DNA from: Chryseobacterium senegalense
GTDB taxonomy: Bacteria > Bacteroidota > Bacteroidia > Flavobacteriales > Weeksellaceae
NCBI GenBank assembly: GCA_001403755.1
Contig: CYUH01000015.1
Coordinates: forward strand, 598,589 to 662,588
DNA: 64,000 bases
Direction: 5' to 3'
Program-made: the position numbers and the translations under genes
The notes under the pieces: model-generated
Told to the model about the DNA's origin: nothing
Databases searched by the model: none
Seen by the model: only the letters and a program-made list of their open reading frames with translations
Shown here: positions 1 through 7,215 of the stretch, piece by piece
Layout: every line of letters starts with the position of its first letter
How positions within the stretch are numbered: position 1 is the stretch's first letter

Positions 1-2
1 TT

Positions 3-65
3 GTATTGATGACAAATTCCGATGGAACCGATACCGCTACAGCCAAAATTGCCGTGGTGAATTGA
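3..65 (+). CDS. 3' end of a secreted protein with a type IX sorting domain (PorZ candidate), partial
   Basis: The frame from position 3 is open to a TGA at 63-65 and encodes about 20 residues ending in TATAKIAVVN. That looks like the last strand of a type A C-terminal sorting domain of the type IX secretion system (hydroxyl-rich stretch, then K-hydrophobic-x-V). The stop overlaps the recO ATG by one base (TGATG), which suggests translational coupling. In several Bacteroidetes the gene beside recO is porZ, so PorZ is my guess from context only; almost all of the protein lies outside the window. Confidence 0.45.
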   Translation, partial: VLMTNSDGTDTATAKIAVVN

Positions 66-751
66 TGATAACCATAAATTGTTTTATGCTTTCCTATGTG
101 AAATATGGCGATCATGATGCTGTTCTTCATTGTTTTTGTGAGGAAGATGGCTTCCAAAGTTTTTTTGCAAAAGGTTTATTTTTATCAAAGAGTAAGAAGA
201 AAGGGTATGTTTCTCCCTTAAATTATCTTCAAATTTCGATTTCAAAAAGAAATAAATCAATCTCCAATATTACCCATATTGAATTGCTTAATCAGTATGA
301 TTATACAAATATCAACATCAATACTATTCTTTGGTTTATTTCAGATTTTCTGAATCAAATTTTAAGAAATGAAACGGATGACCGTAAAATTTATTATGAA
401 ATTGAGCTATTTCTTGCTGAGATATATCAACTCAATTTCAATGCTCATCTTGCTTTTCTTTATAAGCTATTATCTTATTTGGGAATTTCACCGTTGTCAG
501 GTGAGGGAAGTTTTTTAAACCCAGAAACAGGTACTTTTTCTACAACACAATCTCATCATTTATTTGATGCAAATATTTCGTCCATTTGGAAAAATTATTT
601 AACGGAAGAAGTTCCATATGAAATAAATCTTAATCGCTCCAATAGAAATCGTTTTTTAGAAACGCTGATGATTTATTATACCTATCATCTACCAGGTTTT
701 TACCAACCGAATTCCCTCGACGTTATCAGGCAGATTTACGATGGAAATTAA
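65..751 (+). CDS. recO: DNA repair protein RecO
   Basis: RecO helps RecR load RecA onto SSB-coated single-stranded DNA in the RecFOR pathway. The 228-aa product has the RecO N-terminal OB-fold pattern (YVKYGDHDAVLHCF, then the G-F-Q-S-F-F-A-K-G segment at about residues 28-36) followed by a helical C-terminal domain, and its length is normal for the family. I place the start at ATG 65, which overlaps the upstream stop, rather than at the in-frame TTG at 62. It is probably the last gene of the upstream transcript, because a long gene-less stretch follows. Confidence 0.9.
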   Translation: MITINCFMLSYVKYGDHDAVLHCFCEEDGFQSFFAKGLFLSKSKKKGYVSPLNYLQISISKRNKSISNITHIELLNQYDYTNININTILWFISDFLNQILRNETDDRKIYYEIELFLAEIYQLNFNAHLAFLYKLLSYLGISPLSGEGSFLNPETGTFSTTQSHHLFDANISSIWKNYLTEEVPYEINLNRSNRNRFLETLMIYYTYHLPGFYQPNSLDVIRQIYDGN

Positions 752-1461
752 GCGAGGATTTATACACAAATGTAAAATAATAATCGAGATCGTTATAAGC
801 AATAAGATTCAGAGGTAAAAGCCATAATAAAAAACTGTTTTCCGAATATGCTTTCTTGTGCAAAAATCTACAAAACATCATTTTCTAAAGAAACAGAAAC
901 TGTATTAAAATTGGTTACAGAAGACTCGTAGAGAATTGTTATCCCAATGTTCTTGTAAAATAAGCTCCTGGTTTTTATGCATTAATAAAGAATAGGAAAA
1001 AATGCAAAAAATATCAGCTCTACTTTAATCGCCCTAAGCGATCCTTTTACTTTACAAGTGAACTTGTTTAAAAAACAAAATTGATGAATGGTTCAAGGAA
1101 TTTCAAGAATAATAAGTTGGCTACCAGATATTTTAGCCATTGTATTGAAAAGTATGCAGTTGCGCTTTGAGAGTAAACAAAATTAAAAAAACAGAACAAA
1201 AAATACAGCAGCAATATACGCTAGCAATATTTTTTATTTCTGTTTTTTATATAATTTTTTAAATTATTTTGTCGCTCAACACTCGAAAAGATGAGAAATC
1301 CACCAATGATTAAAAAATCAGAACGCACTATTATTAGGCATCGCTCCGAAAAATTTATTTTGAAATTCTTTCTTCTGACTTAACATTTTCGTGTGACTTA
1401 CGACTACTCAGAATGAAATAGAAATCTTAGAAAATCAAAAGTATTAGCGTGTTTCAGTAAT
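752..1461. other. Gene-less 710 bp stretch, possibly decayed coding sequence
   Basis: No frame on either strand carries a credible gene. The plus strand holds a run of short coding-like pieces broken by stops and frame changes: ATG 848 to stop 929-931 (27 codons), then a fragment in another frame with NVLVK, a stop and APGFYAL, then a further piece around 1010-1100. That pattern is what a decayed gene would look like, but no family is recognisable. The rest is AT-rich (1190-1460) with no clear promoter or terminator hairpin. Confidence 0.4.
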
Positions 1462-2184
1462 CTATCTTTCCGCGTCGAAATGCGTAGTTTTATAGATTTG
1501 GAAGTTAAATATAAAACTTCGGTCTTTATAGGAGATTCCGGTGTAATTAAAATGAGAATCTCTTGCAAAAGCAGCACGAGAAGGAACGATAATTACTCCT
1601 TGAAGGTTATAATTGCTTTCATCTGGAATATTAAAAGCCTTAAACTTTTTCAATGCTTCCTGAAATCCTTCGATTTCGTAATAACTTCTTTGTTTTGCCA
1701 AAGCAGCAGTAGCATTTTCTAAAACAGATTTTTTCACATAGAAATAAGCAGGATCAACTTCCGGTACACCTCCACCTGAAATCGTATTTTTAAAAGTTTG
1801 TGCTGAAGCAAAAGAAACTACACCGTCGGTTTTTGTAGCAACATAAGTTGTAGCTCTTCCCATAAAACGGATAAGATCGTAAGTTCCAATAGCATCTCCG
1901 GGCTCTGGCTGTGCACCTTCTCGCATAATGTAAATAACACCTGAAGGCAATGTTACCGGTGCAAGATCAGCTAATTTCACATTGGTAGTATCGGTGTCGG
2001 TTAATTGCTTGATGTTTCCTTTTACATCCAAATAGTGGGTTTCCAAAAATTTCTGTGCAGCTTGATCGTCGTAGGTATTTTGGGTCTCAATGCTTACTTC
2101 TTCCACAGTATCCTCGTTATCATCCTTTCTACAAGAAACAAGAGCAATAGAAGCTAAAGCCAGAAATAAGATGGTTTTTTTCAT
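1462..2184 (-). CDS. FKBP-like lipoprotein
   Basis: The product is a 240-aa exported lipoprotein: a short hydrophobic signal peptide ends in the lipobox LVSC, followed by an acidic linker (RKDDNEDTVEE). The middle and C-terminal parts resemble FKBP-type peptidyl-prolyl isomerases: a GTYDLIRFMG strand, a GFQEALKKF helix, and a VIIVPSRAAFARDS segment matching the usual I-P-x-x-L-A-Y-G. The usual active-site aromatics are poorly kept, so isomerase activity is uncertain. I chose the start at the MKKT methionine because it gives a normal signal peptide; an in-frame ATG at 2199 would add five residues. A TANNTTTG box at 2226-2233 lies upstream. Confidence 0.65.
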   Translation of the reverse strand: MKKTILFLALASIALVSCRKDDNEDTVEEVSIETQNTYDDQAAQKFLETHYLDVKGNIKQLTDTDTTNVKLADLAPVTLPSGVIYIMREGAQPEPGDAIGTYDLIRFMGRATTYVATKTDGVVSFASAQTFKNTISGGGVPEVDPAYFYVKKSVLENATAALAKQRSYYEIEGFQEALKKFKAFNIPDESNYNLQGVIIVPSRAAFARDSHFNYTGISYKDRSFIFNFQIYKTTHFDAER

Positions 2185-2225
2185 TTTTAATATTATCATT
2201 AAATTGCTAAAATTTTTTAATCCAG

Positions 2226-2233
2226 CAAAAGTA
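2226..2233 (-). promoter_or_regulatory. Promoter -7 box of the FKBP-like lipoprotein gene
   Basis: On the minus strand this reads TACTTTTG, a perfect match to the Bacteroidetes -7 element TANNTTTG. It lies about 40 nt before the ATG at 2184. A matching -33 TTG is not obvious. Confidence 0.5.
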
Positions 2234-2243
2234 TAAATAAATT

Positions 2244-2678
2244 ATGAGAATTGATAAATTTTTATGGTGCGTTCGCTTTTATAAAACCAGAAGCATTGCA
2301 GCAGAAGAAATAAAAAAGAATAGAGTTGCAATTGGCGGGCAAACCGTGAAATCATCAAAAGAGGTGAAACCTGGCGACGTCATTAAAATAAGAAAAAACC
2401 AAATTGATTATCAGATAAAGGTGGTGCAAATCCCCAAAAGTAGGTTAGGAGCGAAGCTGGTTCCTTCACACATCGAAGATAAAACCGACAAACAGCAATA
2501 CGAAATCCTAAAACTACGCAAATCCGAGCAAGATTACTACAGAATTAAAGGCGAGGGTAGACCCACCAAAAAAGACCGAAGGGAAATTGATGAATATGTA
2601 TCCGGTGATGGTGCTGCTTCCTTTGAGGAAGGGGATTGGGATTTATTTTTCAGCGAATTAGAAGATACCGAAGACTAG
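2244..2678 (+). CDS. S4-domain RNA-binding protein, Hsp15/HslR family
   Basis: The 144-aa basic protein begins with a complete S4 domain (residues 1-60: MRIDKFLWCVRFYKTRS, then KNRVAIGGQTVKSSKEVKPGD), the RNA-binding fold of Hsp15/HslR. The family binds stalled 50S subunits that carry peptidyl-tRNA. A charged linker with the GRPTKKDRR motif and an acidic tail follow. The acidic tail (EEGDWDLFFSELEDTED) is longer than in E. coli Hsp15. It converges with aroK, and the two stop codons overlap by 4 bp (2675-2678). Confidence 0.82.
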   Translation: MRIDKFLWCVRFYKTRSIAAEEIKKNRVAIGGQTVKSSKEVKPGDVIKIRKNQIDYQIKVVQIPKSRLGAKLVPSHIEDKTDKQQYEILKLRKSEQDYYRIKGEGRPTKKDRREIDEYVSGDGAASFEEGDWDLFFSELEDTED

Positions 2679-3184
2679 AAAAGAGCTGCAATTTCCGTCG
2701 CAATTTCTTCCGGCGATTTTCCGTCGGTGATTACCTTGTGTTTGGATTGGGAGTAAAAGACATTTCTTTCAAACAGATGTTTCGCAATAAATTCGGGTAG
2801 ATCTTCATCAGCAATCTTCGCTACTAAAGGTCTTTTATCTTTTTGTTTAAGGATTCTATCAGCAAGATTTGTCACTGAAGTTTGCAAGAAAACACTTTCG
2901 GAATAATGGTTAATAATTTCCATGTTGTTGAAATAGGCTGGTGTGCCACCTCCCACACTTAAAATTATGTCGTCATACGAACTCAGAATTTCATTTAAAA
3001 TTAAATTTTCCTGTTTTCGAAAGTAAATTTCGCCTCGTTTTTCGAAAATCTCAGGGATTGTCATATTATTTTTCAAAGAAATTTGCCGATCGAGGTCAAA
3101 TAATTTTAAATTAAGTTTTTTGCTCAAAACTTTGGAAATGTGGGATTTACCGCTGCCCATGTATCCTATCAGGGAAATAATCAT
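2675..3184 (-). CDS. aroK: Shikimate kinase
   Basis: AroK phosphorylates shikimate at the 3-hydroxyl in chorismate biosynthesis. The 169-aa protein has the family's usual length and motifs: P-loop GYMGSGKS (residues 7-14), shikimate-binding aspartate in FDLD (about 32-34), RGEIYFRKQE with the binding arginine, the VGGGTP loop near residue 80, and a KDKRPLV lid arginine. Its 3' end overlaps the convergent S4-domain gene. No other shikimate-pathway gene is nearby. Confidence 0.95.
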   Translation of the reverse strand: MIISLIGYMGSGKSHISKVLSKKLNLKLFDLDRQISLKNNMTIPEIFEKRGEIYFRKQENLILNEILSSYDDIILSVGGGTPAYFNNMEIINHYSESVFLQTSVTNLADRILKQKDKRPLVAKIADEDLPEFIAKHLFERNVFYSQSKHKVITDGKSPEEIATEIAALF

Positions 3185-3216
3185 GTTTTAATTTTGTACA
3201 AATTACTAAAAAAATT

Positions 3217-3245
3217 TTGAGATTTTAAAAAAAGGCCTATCTTTG
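3217..3245 (+). promoter_or_regulatory. Promoter of the tRNA-Lys/tRNA-Leu/tRNA-Lys cluster
   Basis: A TTG -33 element (3217-3219) is followed after 18 bp by TATCTTTG (3238-3245), matching TTG-N(17-23)-TANNTTTG. Transcription should begin near 3250, about 60 nt before the first tRNA. Confidence 0.7.
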
Positions 3246-3312
3246 CACCACTCAAAAACGGAAAATAATTATTAAATCTTGTTTTTTAATTATTGGTTTT
3301 AAAAGAGTGGCC

Positions 3313-3385
3313 GACTCGGTAGCTCAGCTGGTAGAGCAATACACTTTTAATGTATGGGTCCTGGGTTCGAATCCCAGCCGGGTCA
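3313..3385 (+). tRNA. tRNA-Lys (TTT), copy 1
   Basis: This is a 73-nt cloverleaf: acceptor stem GACTCGG/CCGGGTC with discriminator A, D-arm AGCTCAGCTGGTAGAGC, anticodon stem ATACA/TGTAT with loop CTTTTAA (anticodon TTT), and T-arm CTGGGTTCGAATCCCAG. CCA is not encoded. A second copy at 3592 is identical. Confidence 0.97.
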
Positions 3386-3397
3386 CTAGTGAAAAAT

Positions 3398-3421
3398 TCC
3401 GTAACCATACGGATTTTTTTT
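3398..3421 (+). terminator. Terminator-like hairpin between tRNA-Lys copy 1 and tRNA-Leu
   Basis: TCCGTA pairs with TACGGA around a 4-nt loop and is followed by eight T residues. This could terminate or attenuate the transcript after the first tRNA, or be a processing signal. Confidence 0.5.
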
Positions 3422-3507
3422 GCCTGCGTGGTGAAATTGGTAGACACGCCATCTTGAGGGGGTGGTTTCCTAAGGATGTGCTGGTTCGAGTCCAGTCGCA
3501 GGCACCA
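3422..3507 (+). tRNA. tRNA-Leu (GAG)
   Basis: This is a long-variable-arm tRNA: acceptor stem GCCTGCG/CGCAGGC, discriminator A at 3504 and encoded CCA (3505-3507). The anticodon stem CCATC/GGTGG closes loop TTGAGGG, giving anticodon GAG. The T-arm is CTGGTTCGAGTCCAG. The encoded CCA contrasts with the flanking tRNA-Lys genes, which lack it. Confidence 0.95.
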
Positions 3508-3513
3508 TCAGAG

Positions 3514-3545
3514 AATAAGAAAAATAGTAGTTTATTTTTCTTATT
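3514..3545. terminator. Perfect 13-bp AT-rich hairpin after tRNA-Leu
   Basis: AATAAGAAAAATA (3514-3526) pairs perfectly with TATTTTTCTTATT (3533-3545) around a 6-nt loop. It is followed by a run of A, not T, on the plus strand, so it is not a classical plus-strand terminator. It may be a processing or stability element. Confidence 0.4.
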
Positions 3546-3591
3546 AAAAAAAAATATTTTAATTATTAATGTTAGTTGTTATTAATTAAAA

Positions 3592-3664
3592 GACTCGGTA
3601 GCTCAGCTGGTAGAGCAATACACTTTTAATGTATGGGTCCTGGGTTCGAATCCCAGCCGGGTCA
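3592..3664 (+). tRNA. tRNA-Lys (TTT), copy 2
   Basis: This copy is identical over all 73 nt to the one at 3313-3385 (anticodon TTT, CCA not encoded). The identity extends only a few bases beyond the gene, indicating a local duplication or gene conversion. Confidence 0.97.
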
Positions 3665-3669
3665 CAAAT

Positions 3670-3694
3670 TTACCTTTCGGGGTAATTTTTTTTT
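3670..3694 (+). terminator. Rho-independent terminator of the tRNA cluster
   Basis: TTACC pairs with GGTAA across a TTTCGG loop and is followed by nine T residues, directly after the second tRNA-Lys. Confidence 0.7.
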
Positions 3695-3770
3695 CATATT
3701 AATATTTTGTGATTTGGTGCTCAAAAGTCTTCTTTACTAGGAAGACTTTTGACGTTTTTAGGAGATACTC

Positions 3771-4619
3771 CTAATCCAAATGCATATTGTCGATAAGGCG
3801 AACATCTCCCACAAACACTACAATGAATGCGCGGTAGCTTTTATCTTTATAGAAGAAATCGGTCTGTTTTAATGTAGTTTCGTCGGCAATTTCGAAATAT
3901 TCGAGTTTCATCCCGGGCTGATCATCAAAAATATCTTGTACGCGTTGATTAATTTCCGGAATTGTGATGACACGGAACCAGTCATTTACTTTTACCAAAG
4001 TTTCGTAAATGATTTTGGCGGCTTCTTTCTCTTCAGCGGTTAGTCGTTGATTTCGGGAACTCATTGCCAGTCCGTTTTTTTCGCGGAAAATTGGAACTCC
4101 GTGTATTTTGATCGGGAGTTTCAGATTCTCTGTAAGTTTTTTTATGATGGCTAGTTGCTGGTAATCTTTATCGCCAAAGTAAGCATTGTCGGGTTTCACC
4201 TGCCGAAATAGCTCTTCTACAACAGTTCCAACGCCATTGAAATGGCCAGGTCGTGATTTGCCCTCCATTTCGTTTTCCAATCCATCGAAATCGTAGTCTT
4301 TACTTTCCAATACCTCCGGATAGATATCAGAAATTTCTGGGATATAAAGAGCATCTACGTTTCCTGATTCTTCAAGCATTTTAATGTCTTTATCGATATT
4401 TCTAGGGTATTTTTCTAAATCGCGTGGATTGTTGAATTGGGTTGGATTTACGAAAATTGAAGAAATTACCAGGTCGTTTTCTTCCCTAGCCTTGGCGTAT
4501 AGGGAGAGGTGACCTTCGTGTAGTGCGCCCATCGTGGGAGCGAACCCGATTTTTTTTCCCATTTCTTTTTGTCTTTCTACAAAATCGAGGAGCGGTTTCT
4601 TAGTTTTAAAGATTTCCAT
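3771..4619 (-). CDS. panC: Pantothenate synthetase
   Basis: PanC joins pantoate and beta-alanine with ATP through a pantoyl-adenylate intermediate, the last step of vitamin B5 synthesis. The 282-aa product has the nucleotidyltransferase motifs GFAPTMGALHEGHLSL (residues 22-37, HxGH type), FVNPTQFN (about 57-64), PGHFNGVGTVV (about 127-137), KDYQQL and the late AMSSRN motif, at normal length. It is divergent from the GT5-like gene at 4816. panB and panD are not in the window. Confidence 0.96.
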   Translation of the reverse strand: MEIFKTKKPLLDFVERQKEMGKKIGFAPTMGALHEGHLSLYAKAREENDLVISSIFVNPTQFNNPRDLEKYPRNIDKDIKMLEESGNVDALYIPEISDIYPEVLESKDYDFDGLENEMEGKSRPGHFNGVGTVVEELFRQVKPDNAYFGDKDYQQLAIIKKLTENLKLPIKIHGVPIFREKNGLAMSSRNQRLTAEEKEAAKIIYETLVKVNDWFRVITIPEINQRVQDIFDDQPGMKLEYFEIADETTLKQTDFFYKDKSYRAFIVVFVGDVRLIDNMHLD

Positions 4620-4760
4620 AGTTTGGTATTAACTGTGTAAAAATAAAAAAATCCGATAAAAAAAGATCGCTTAGAATCTATTTATTTTATGGAATACTGG
4701 AATGATTTGAAATAAAATCATTAAAATTTGTTAATTAAAAAATATTCACTCAAAATTTTG

Positions 4761-4768
4761 TAATTTTG
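4761..4768 (+). promoter_or_regulatory. Promoter -7 box for the GT5-like gene and downstream array
   Basis: TAATTTTG matches TANNTTTG perfectly and lies 47 nt before the ATG at 4816. No well-spaced -33 TTG is visible. Confidence 0.5.
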
Positions 4769-4815
4769 CACGACAGAAAAAAATCTGTTTTATTAATAAG
4801 AAGAACGAAGAATTT

Positions 4816-5586
4816 ATGCCGAACCAAAAGATTTTATATGTCACCACGGAAATGTTCCCTTATCAGGAAGATAGCAATATGGCGACAATGGTGAGCAAAA
4901 TGGCTCTGAAAATGCACCAAGACGGAAATGATGTTAGAGTTTTTATGCCACGATTTGGACAAATCAGCGAGCGCAAGTTCCAGCTTCATGAAGTTATTCG
5001 ACTTTCAGGAATGAATATCATCATCAACGACCTCGATCAGCCTTTAATCATTAAAGTAGCGTCTCTACCGGGCGAAAGACTTCAAGTGTATTTTATTGAT
5101 AACGAAGAGTATTTCAAAAGAAAGCAATTGTATGCTGACGACAACGGAAATGCATTTGACGATAACGATGAGCGCGCAATTTTCTTTGCACGCGGTGTTA
5201 TCGAAACCATCAAGAAACTTAATTGGGTGCCTGATGTGATTCATTTAAATGGTTGGATGGCTTCTTTTATTCCTATTTATCTTAAAACTTTCTATAAAAC
5301 CGATTCTTACTTCAAAGATTCTAAACTTGTTTTGTCGGTTTATAACGAAGAGGATACCCCGCTTTCTGATTCGATAGAAGAAAAAATGAATTTTGACAAT
5401 ATTACCTCACTTAAAGCGTTTAAGAAACCGAGCATTCAGCAATTTGTTATGGAAAGCATGGATTTGGTAGATGTTATAGTAAAAGGGGACGAGTTTTTAC
5501 AAGGTGAACTCGATGAAGCTTTTAACAATACCAAAACACAAAAATCGGAGTATTTGGATGCGCAGTCAATCGAAACTTTATACTAA
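4816..5586 (+). CDS. Glycogen/starch synthase-like protein, N-terminal (GT5) domain only
   Basis: The 256-aa protein aligns in pattern with the N-terminal Rossmann domain of GT5 glycogen synthases: KILYVTTEMFPY at the start, GNDVRVFMPRFGQI (about 38-51), a YFKRKQLYADDNG region, and DVIHLNGWMASFIPIYLK (about 138-155). It lacks the whole C-terminal GT-B domain. The ADP-glucose-binding K-x-GGL loop expected near residue 18 is replaced by QEDSNM. It is therefore probably not a glycogen synthase; a binding or regulatory role is possible. It lies 16 bp upstream of the DUF4270 gene, likely in one transcript. No glgB, glgC or glgP is nearby. Confidence 0.75.
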   Translation: MPNQKILYVTTEMFPYQEDSNMATMVSKMALKMHQDGNDVRVFMPRFGQISERKFQLHEVIRLSGMNIIINDLDQPLIIKVASLPGERLQVYFIDNEEYFKRKQLYADDNGNAFDDNDERAIFFARGVIETIKKLNWVPDVIHLNGWMASFIPIYLKTFYKTDSYFKDSKLVLSVYNEEDTPLSDSIEEKMNFDNITSLKAFKKPSIQQFVMESMDLVDVIVKGDEFLQGELDEAFNNTKTQKSEYLDAQSIETLY

Positions 5587-5602
5587 ATCAATTTAAATTT
5601 TA

Positions 5603-7186
5603 ATGATAAAAAATATTAAGAAATTACTCAATATTACCGCATCTTTGGTAATGGGAAGTTTAATTTTATGGAGCTGTGAGTCTGATGCAGACCAATTAGG
5701 ATCTCAGTTTTTGCAGAATGGTGCACAAGGAAATCAGACTCCCTACGATGTGATTGCATATAATGTAAATAATGGAGATTCTATAAGAGTTGATAATTCC
5801 AGATTGCAAACCGCTACTTTGGGAGCGTTCAGCGAATCACAATTCGGATTGCAAAAATCAGCTTATGTATCTCAGGTAAGAATGTCTTCATATGAACCAG
5901 ATTTCGGCACCAATGCAGTTTTAGATTCTGCGGTTTTGGTTATAAAACCGACCTATCCTACAGATTCTGTCACTACGAATACCACTGAGGATTATATTTA
6001 TCCTGATGGGAATGTAGCTGCAAAAAAAGTTGTAACAACCTATCCTGTATCCAAATATGGTAAAACTAAACTGAACGGAGGGAAAACAGTTTTCAATATT
6101 AAGGTGCACGAAGTAACCGAATTCCTTGGCTCGAATGCAGATCAGGTTCGTTCTAACCGTTCCGTTGCTACTGGAGCACTTATTGGAAGCAAAACTTTCA
6201 ATGGTGACATCAGCGGAATCAAAATCACAAAAGATAGTGATAACAGCGAACTTTATATAAGAGAGGCCAACTTGCGGATTCCAATGGACTCTACTTTCTT
6301 CCAAAATAAAATTATTGCAAAAGGTTCGTCACCGGAATTGGCAGATGTAGCCTCATTTATTCGTTATTTTAGAGGGTTAAAAGTTTCAGTTGATGAAAAC
6401 GACGGCTATATCTTCAGTTTCGATCCAAGTTCCATTGTAGTTAATTTATACTACAAAAATGATGTGGTGACAGACGGAACTACAACTCGCCCTCAATCTG
6501 TATTTCAACTAGATTTAGGTTCATCTAATGCGTATTTTAATGAGATAACGTACAATAGAGCTAGTTCAGCTTCAGAAACCGCTTTGGCAACAATTGATCA
6601 AATTAATGGTGATCAGAAATTATTTGCGCAAGGAATGGGAGGGCCAGGAATTGGAGTGAGAGTTCCTGCCGAAACTGTTGCAGCCATTAAACAGCTTTAT
6701 AACGAAGATAAAATTGGGATTATTTCAGCGAAGATCAGACTTTATACTGATGTTCAAAGTTGGAATAATAATTACGCGAAGCCTAATTATTTTGTAGTTC
6801 GACAAAGAGACTTAACCCCACCAACAGGCGAATCTGAATATCTTGACGATTACTTGGAAGACCTTAGCGCGATGGCTTACAACTCAGTGTATAGTTTAGT
6901 GAAAACATTTGATTTAGATAAGAATCCGGCCTATTATGATATTTCAATTACCCAAACTTTTAAAAATATCATTGAAAAAGAGGCTGAAAATCACGATTTG
7001 ATTCTCAATGTGGGAAGTTATACGACCGATTCTACAACCGGAACTCTTATGGGAACAATTTATTCAAGTTTAGGAGCTCAAAATTTCACCACAAGAGCTT
7101 ATACTCCTAATAGAGCAGTATTTGTAGGAACCGACCCGACGAATGATAAAAGAGTACAGCTACTTGTAGCTTATGGAAAAAAATAA
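5603..7186 (+). CDS. DUF4270 family outer-envelope lipoprotein
   Basis: The 527-aa product starts with a signal peptide and lipobox (about residues 18-25, ILWSC) and continues as a long beta-rich secreted protein with the order typical of DUF4270: DQLGSQFL just after the lipid anchor, a SRLQTATLGAF segment, and repeated VLVIKP/LRIPMD strands. The family is widespread in Bacteroidetes and its function is not known. Placement between a GT5-like gene and glmS (29 bp gap) suggests a cell-envelope role, which is inference from context. Confidence 0.75.
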   Translation: MIKNIKKLLNITASLVMGSLILWSCESDADQLGSQFLQNGAQGNQTPYDVIAYNVNNGDSIRVDNSRLQTATLGAFSESQFGLQKSAYVSQVRMSSYEPDFGTNAVLDSAVLVIKPTYPTDSVTTNTTEDYIYPDGNVAAKKVVTTYPVSKYGKTKLNGGKTVFNIKVHEVTEFLGSNADQVRSNRSVATGALIGSKTFNGDISGIKITKDSDNSELYIREANLRIPMDSTFFQNKIIAKGSSPELADVASFIRYFRGLKVSVDENDGYIFSFDPSSIVVNLYYKNDVVTDGTTTRPQSVFQLDLGSSNAYFNEITYNRASSASETALATIDQINGDQKLFAQGMGGPGIGVRVPAETVAAIKQLYNEDKIGIISAKIRLYTDVQSWNNNYAKPNYFVVRQRDLTPPTGESEYLDDYLEDLSAMAYNSVYSLVKTFDLDKNPAYYDISITQTFKNIIEKEAENHDLILNVGSYTTDSTTGTLMGTIYSSLGAQNFTTRAYTPNRAVFVGTDPTNDKRVQLLVAYGKK

Positions 7187-7215
7187 TAATTAAGAACGAA
7201 TAAAAAAAATATAAT

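Noticed and set aside
780-1000. Possible galactokinase/GHMP-kinase relic from the NVLVK-stop-APGFYAL fragment
   Set aside because: Only a few residues agree, a stop lies within, and flanking fragments do not fit the family.
3307-3585. 92-codon open frame across the tRNA cluster
   Set aside because: It reads through tRNA-Lys and tRNA-Leu; the tRNA structures explain the sequence.
3313-3664. tRNA-Lys direct repeat as an attachment site of an integrated element
   Set aside because: The repeat encloses only tRNA-Leu; there is no integrase or foreign cargo.
7187-7215. glmS ribozyme or riboswitch upstream of glmS
   Set aside because: The gap is only 29 bp with no fold; the ribozyme is not expected here.
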